Origin: a virus
IMG/VR virus record: IMGVR_UViG_3300033150_000799
Span: 1-20,322 of that record
Strand: one strand, 5' to 3'
DNA length: 20,322 nt
The translations under genes were made by a program, and so were the position numbers. The notes beneath the pieces are model-generated. The model was not told the origin of the DNA. It saw only the letters and a list, made by a program, of their open reading frames with translations, and did not search any database. Below are positions 19,323 to 20,322 of the stretch, piece after piece. Within the stretch, counting starts at the first letter, position 1. Each line of letters begins with the position of its first letter.

Positions 19323-20322
19323 TGGGCCGCACCGGACAGATCAAGGCCGGAGAGGCGTTCGTCGAACTCAGCCTCCACGACCGCACACAACGGGCCCTCG
19401 GCCGGGTCCAGGCCCGCCTCAAGCGTTTCGGCCGGGACACCGCCGCCCTCGGCCGGTCCATGCTCACCGTCGGTGCCGCCGCCCTGGGGCCCCTCGCCGG
19501 AGCCCTCAAGACGTTCTCAAGCCTCGGCGACGCCACCGCCAAGATGGCCCGCCGGACCGGCCTGAGCGTCGAGGCTGTCCAGAGCCTCGGTTTCGCCGCC
19601 GAGCGGTCCGGTTCCAGTACCGAAGCCCTCGAGAAGGGCGTCCGACGGATGCAGCGGACCGTGTGGGATGCCACGAGAGGCCTCAGCACGGCAAACGATG
19701 CCCTGGACGAACTCGGCCTTACCGCCGATGACCTGGCAGGCAAGAGCCCCGAGGAACAGTTCAAGATCCTCGCCGACGCCCTCCACGGCGTCGACGGGGC
19801 CAGCCGCCGCGCCGCCATCGCCCAGCAGATCTTCGGCCGGTCCGGTACCGAACTGCTACCCATGTTCGAGAAAGGCCGGGCCGGGCTCGAGGCCCTGCAA
19901 GACCGTTTCCACAGCCTCGGCGTCACCCTCAGCAGCGAGGAAACGCAGGCCGCCGAGCGGTTCACCGACCAGCTGACCAACCTTTGGACCGGCCTCAAGT
20001 ACGGCGTCGCCCTGATCGGCAGCCGCCTAGAACCCGCCATCCGCGACCTGCTCGGCACCGCCCAGGACACCATCCGCGAGTGGGCCGGCTGGATCAAGAA
20101 CAACCGCGGCCTCATCACCTCCTACGCCCGCCTCGCCCTCGAGGTCGGCAAGTGGGTGGCCCTGATCGGCGGCGGCCTGCTCGTCGTGGGGAAATTCGCC
20201 GGGGCCATCGGCAGCCTGATCGGCGTCGTCAAGGGGCTGTCGGCCGCGACCGCGGCCCTCATCGCCAACCCCGTAGCCCTCGCCTTCGTCGGGGCCGCCG
20301 CCGTGATCGGCGGCGTTGTCTA
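19322..20322 (+). CDS. Tape measure protein (3' truncated by window end)
   Basis: The open frame starts at ATG 19322, overlapping the preceding stop, and runs to the end of the window (333 codons, no stop). It has the tape-measure N-terminal pattern: RTQRALGRVQARLKRFGRDTAALGRSM, FSSLGDATAKMARRTGLSVEAVQSLGFAAERSG, followed by RAAIAQQIFGRSGTELLPMFEKG and RFTDQLTNLWTGLKYGVALIG. Hydrophobic helices (GKWVALIGGGLLVVGKFAG; LIGVVKGL) follow near 275-310. Tape measures set tail length and enter the tail tube with the tail, and their length scales with it, so the missing part is probably long. Confidence 0.92.
   Translation, partial: MGRTGQIKAGEAFVELSLHDRTQRALGRVQARLKRFGRDTAALGRSMLTVGAAALGPLAGALKTFSSLGDATAKMARRTGLSVEAVQSLGFAAERSGSSTEALEKGVRRMQRTVWDATRGLSTANDALDELGLTADDLAGKSPEEQFKILADALHGVDGASRRAAIAQQIFGRSGTELLPMFEKGRAGLEALQDRFHSLGVTLSSEETQAAERFTDQLTNLWTGLKYGVALIGSRLEPAIRDLLGTAQDTIREWAGWIKNNRGLITSYARLALEVGKWVALIGGGLLVVGKFAGAIGSLIGVVKGLSAATAALIANPVALAFVGAAAVIGGVV

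Overview
This window is one continuous plus-strand block of a GC-rich, lambda-like tailed phage or prophage (siphovirus-type long non-contractile tail is inferred from the tail-tube, frameshifted chaperone and tape-measure genes). Nearly all genes are packed end to end with ATGA, TAATG, TGATG or GTGA junctions and strong GGAG-type ribosome sites. No integrase, repressor, ribosomal or host metabolic gene is visible, so host and lysogeny cannot be settled. High GC, lipobox-bearing proteins and a spanin-like lipoprotein point to a Gram-negative-type envelope. Some structural gene families resemble ones I associate with Planctomycetes prophages, but that is only an impression.

Layout. 1-1321: end of a TOPRIM primase/helicase, an O/DnaD-like replication protein, an 11-bp-period iteron array that may be the replication origin, and a RusA resolvase. 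1318-2320: small zinc-binding and helical proteins, two of which look frameshifted in short C runs, then about 250 bases with only a weak ORF. 2321-5018: a probable DNA-modification island with two tandem ParB-fold proteins, a Mom-family DNA modification enzyme whose 3' end overlaps a tRNA-like cloverleaf, and a PLD-like protein. 5015-7933: terminase small and large subunits and a zinc-ribbon protein. 7934-8251: a non-coding spacer with hairpins, an initiator-like tRNA(CAU) and a terminator-like stem.

8252-15681: head module: gpW-like joiner, portal, ClpP-like protease with in-frame nested scaffold, major capsid, cement protein, head-tail joining proteins, a trimeric-fibre-like protein and a GT-A-like protein. 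A second terminator-like stem (15708-15760), sharing a 14-base core with the first, separates head from tail. 15793-20322: tail tube, a second structural protein, tail assembly chaperone with a probable -1 frameshift extension, an overlapping lipoprotein pair that resembles spanins, a HK97 gp10-like protein, and the start of the tape measure, which runs off the end.

The genes fit an ordinary order of replication, modification, packaging, head, tail. The unusual points are the iterons, the modification island, two CCA-ending tRNA-like elements, the duplicated terminator core with no room for promoters behind it, a membrane/coiled-coil module fused to a tail-completion domain, and a spanin-like pair embedded in the tail operon.
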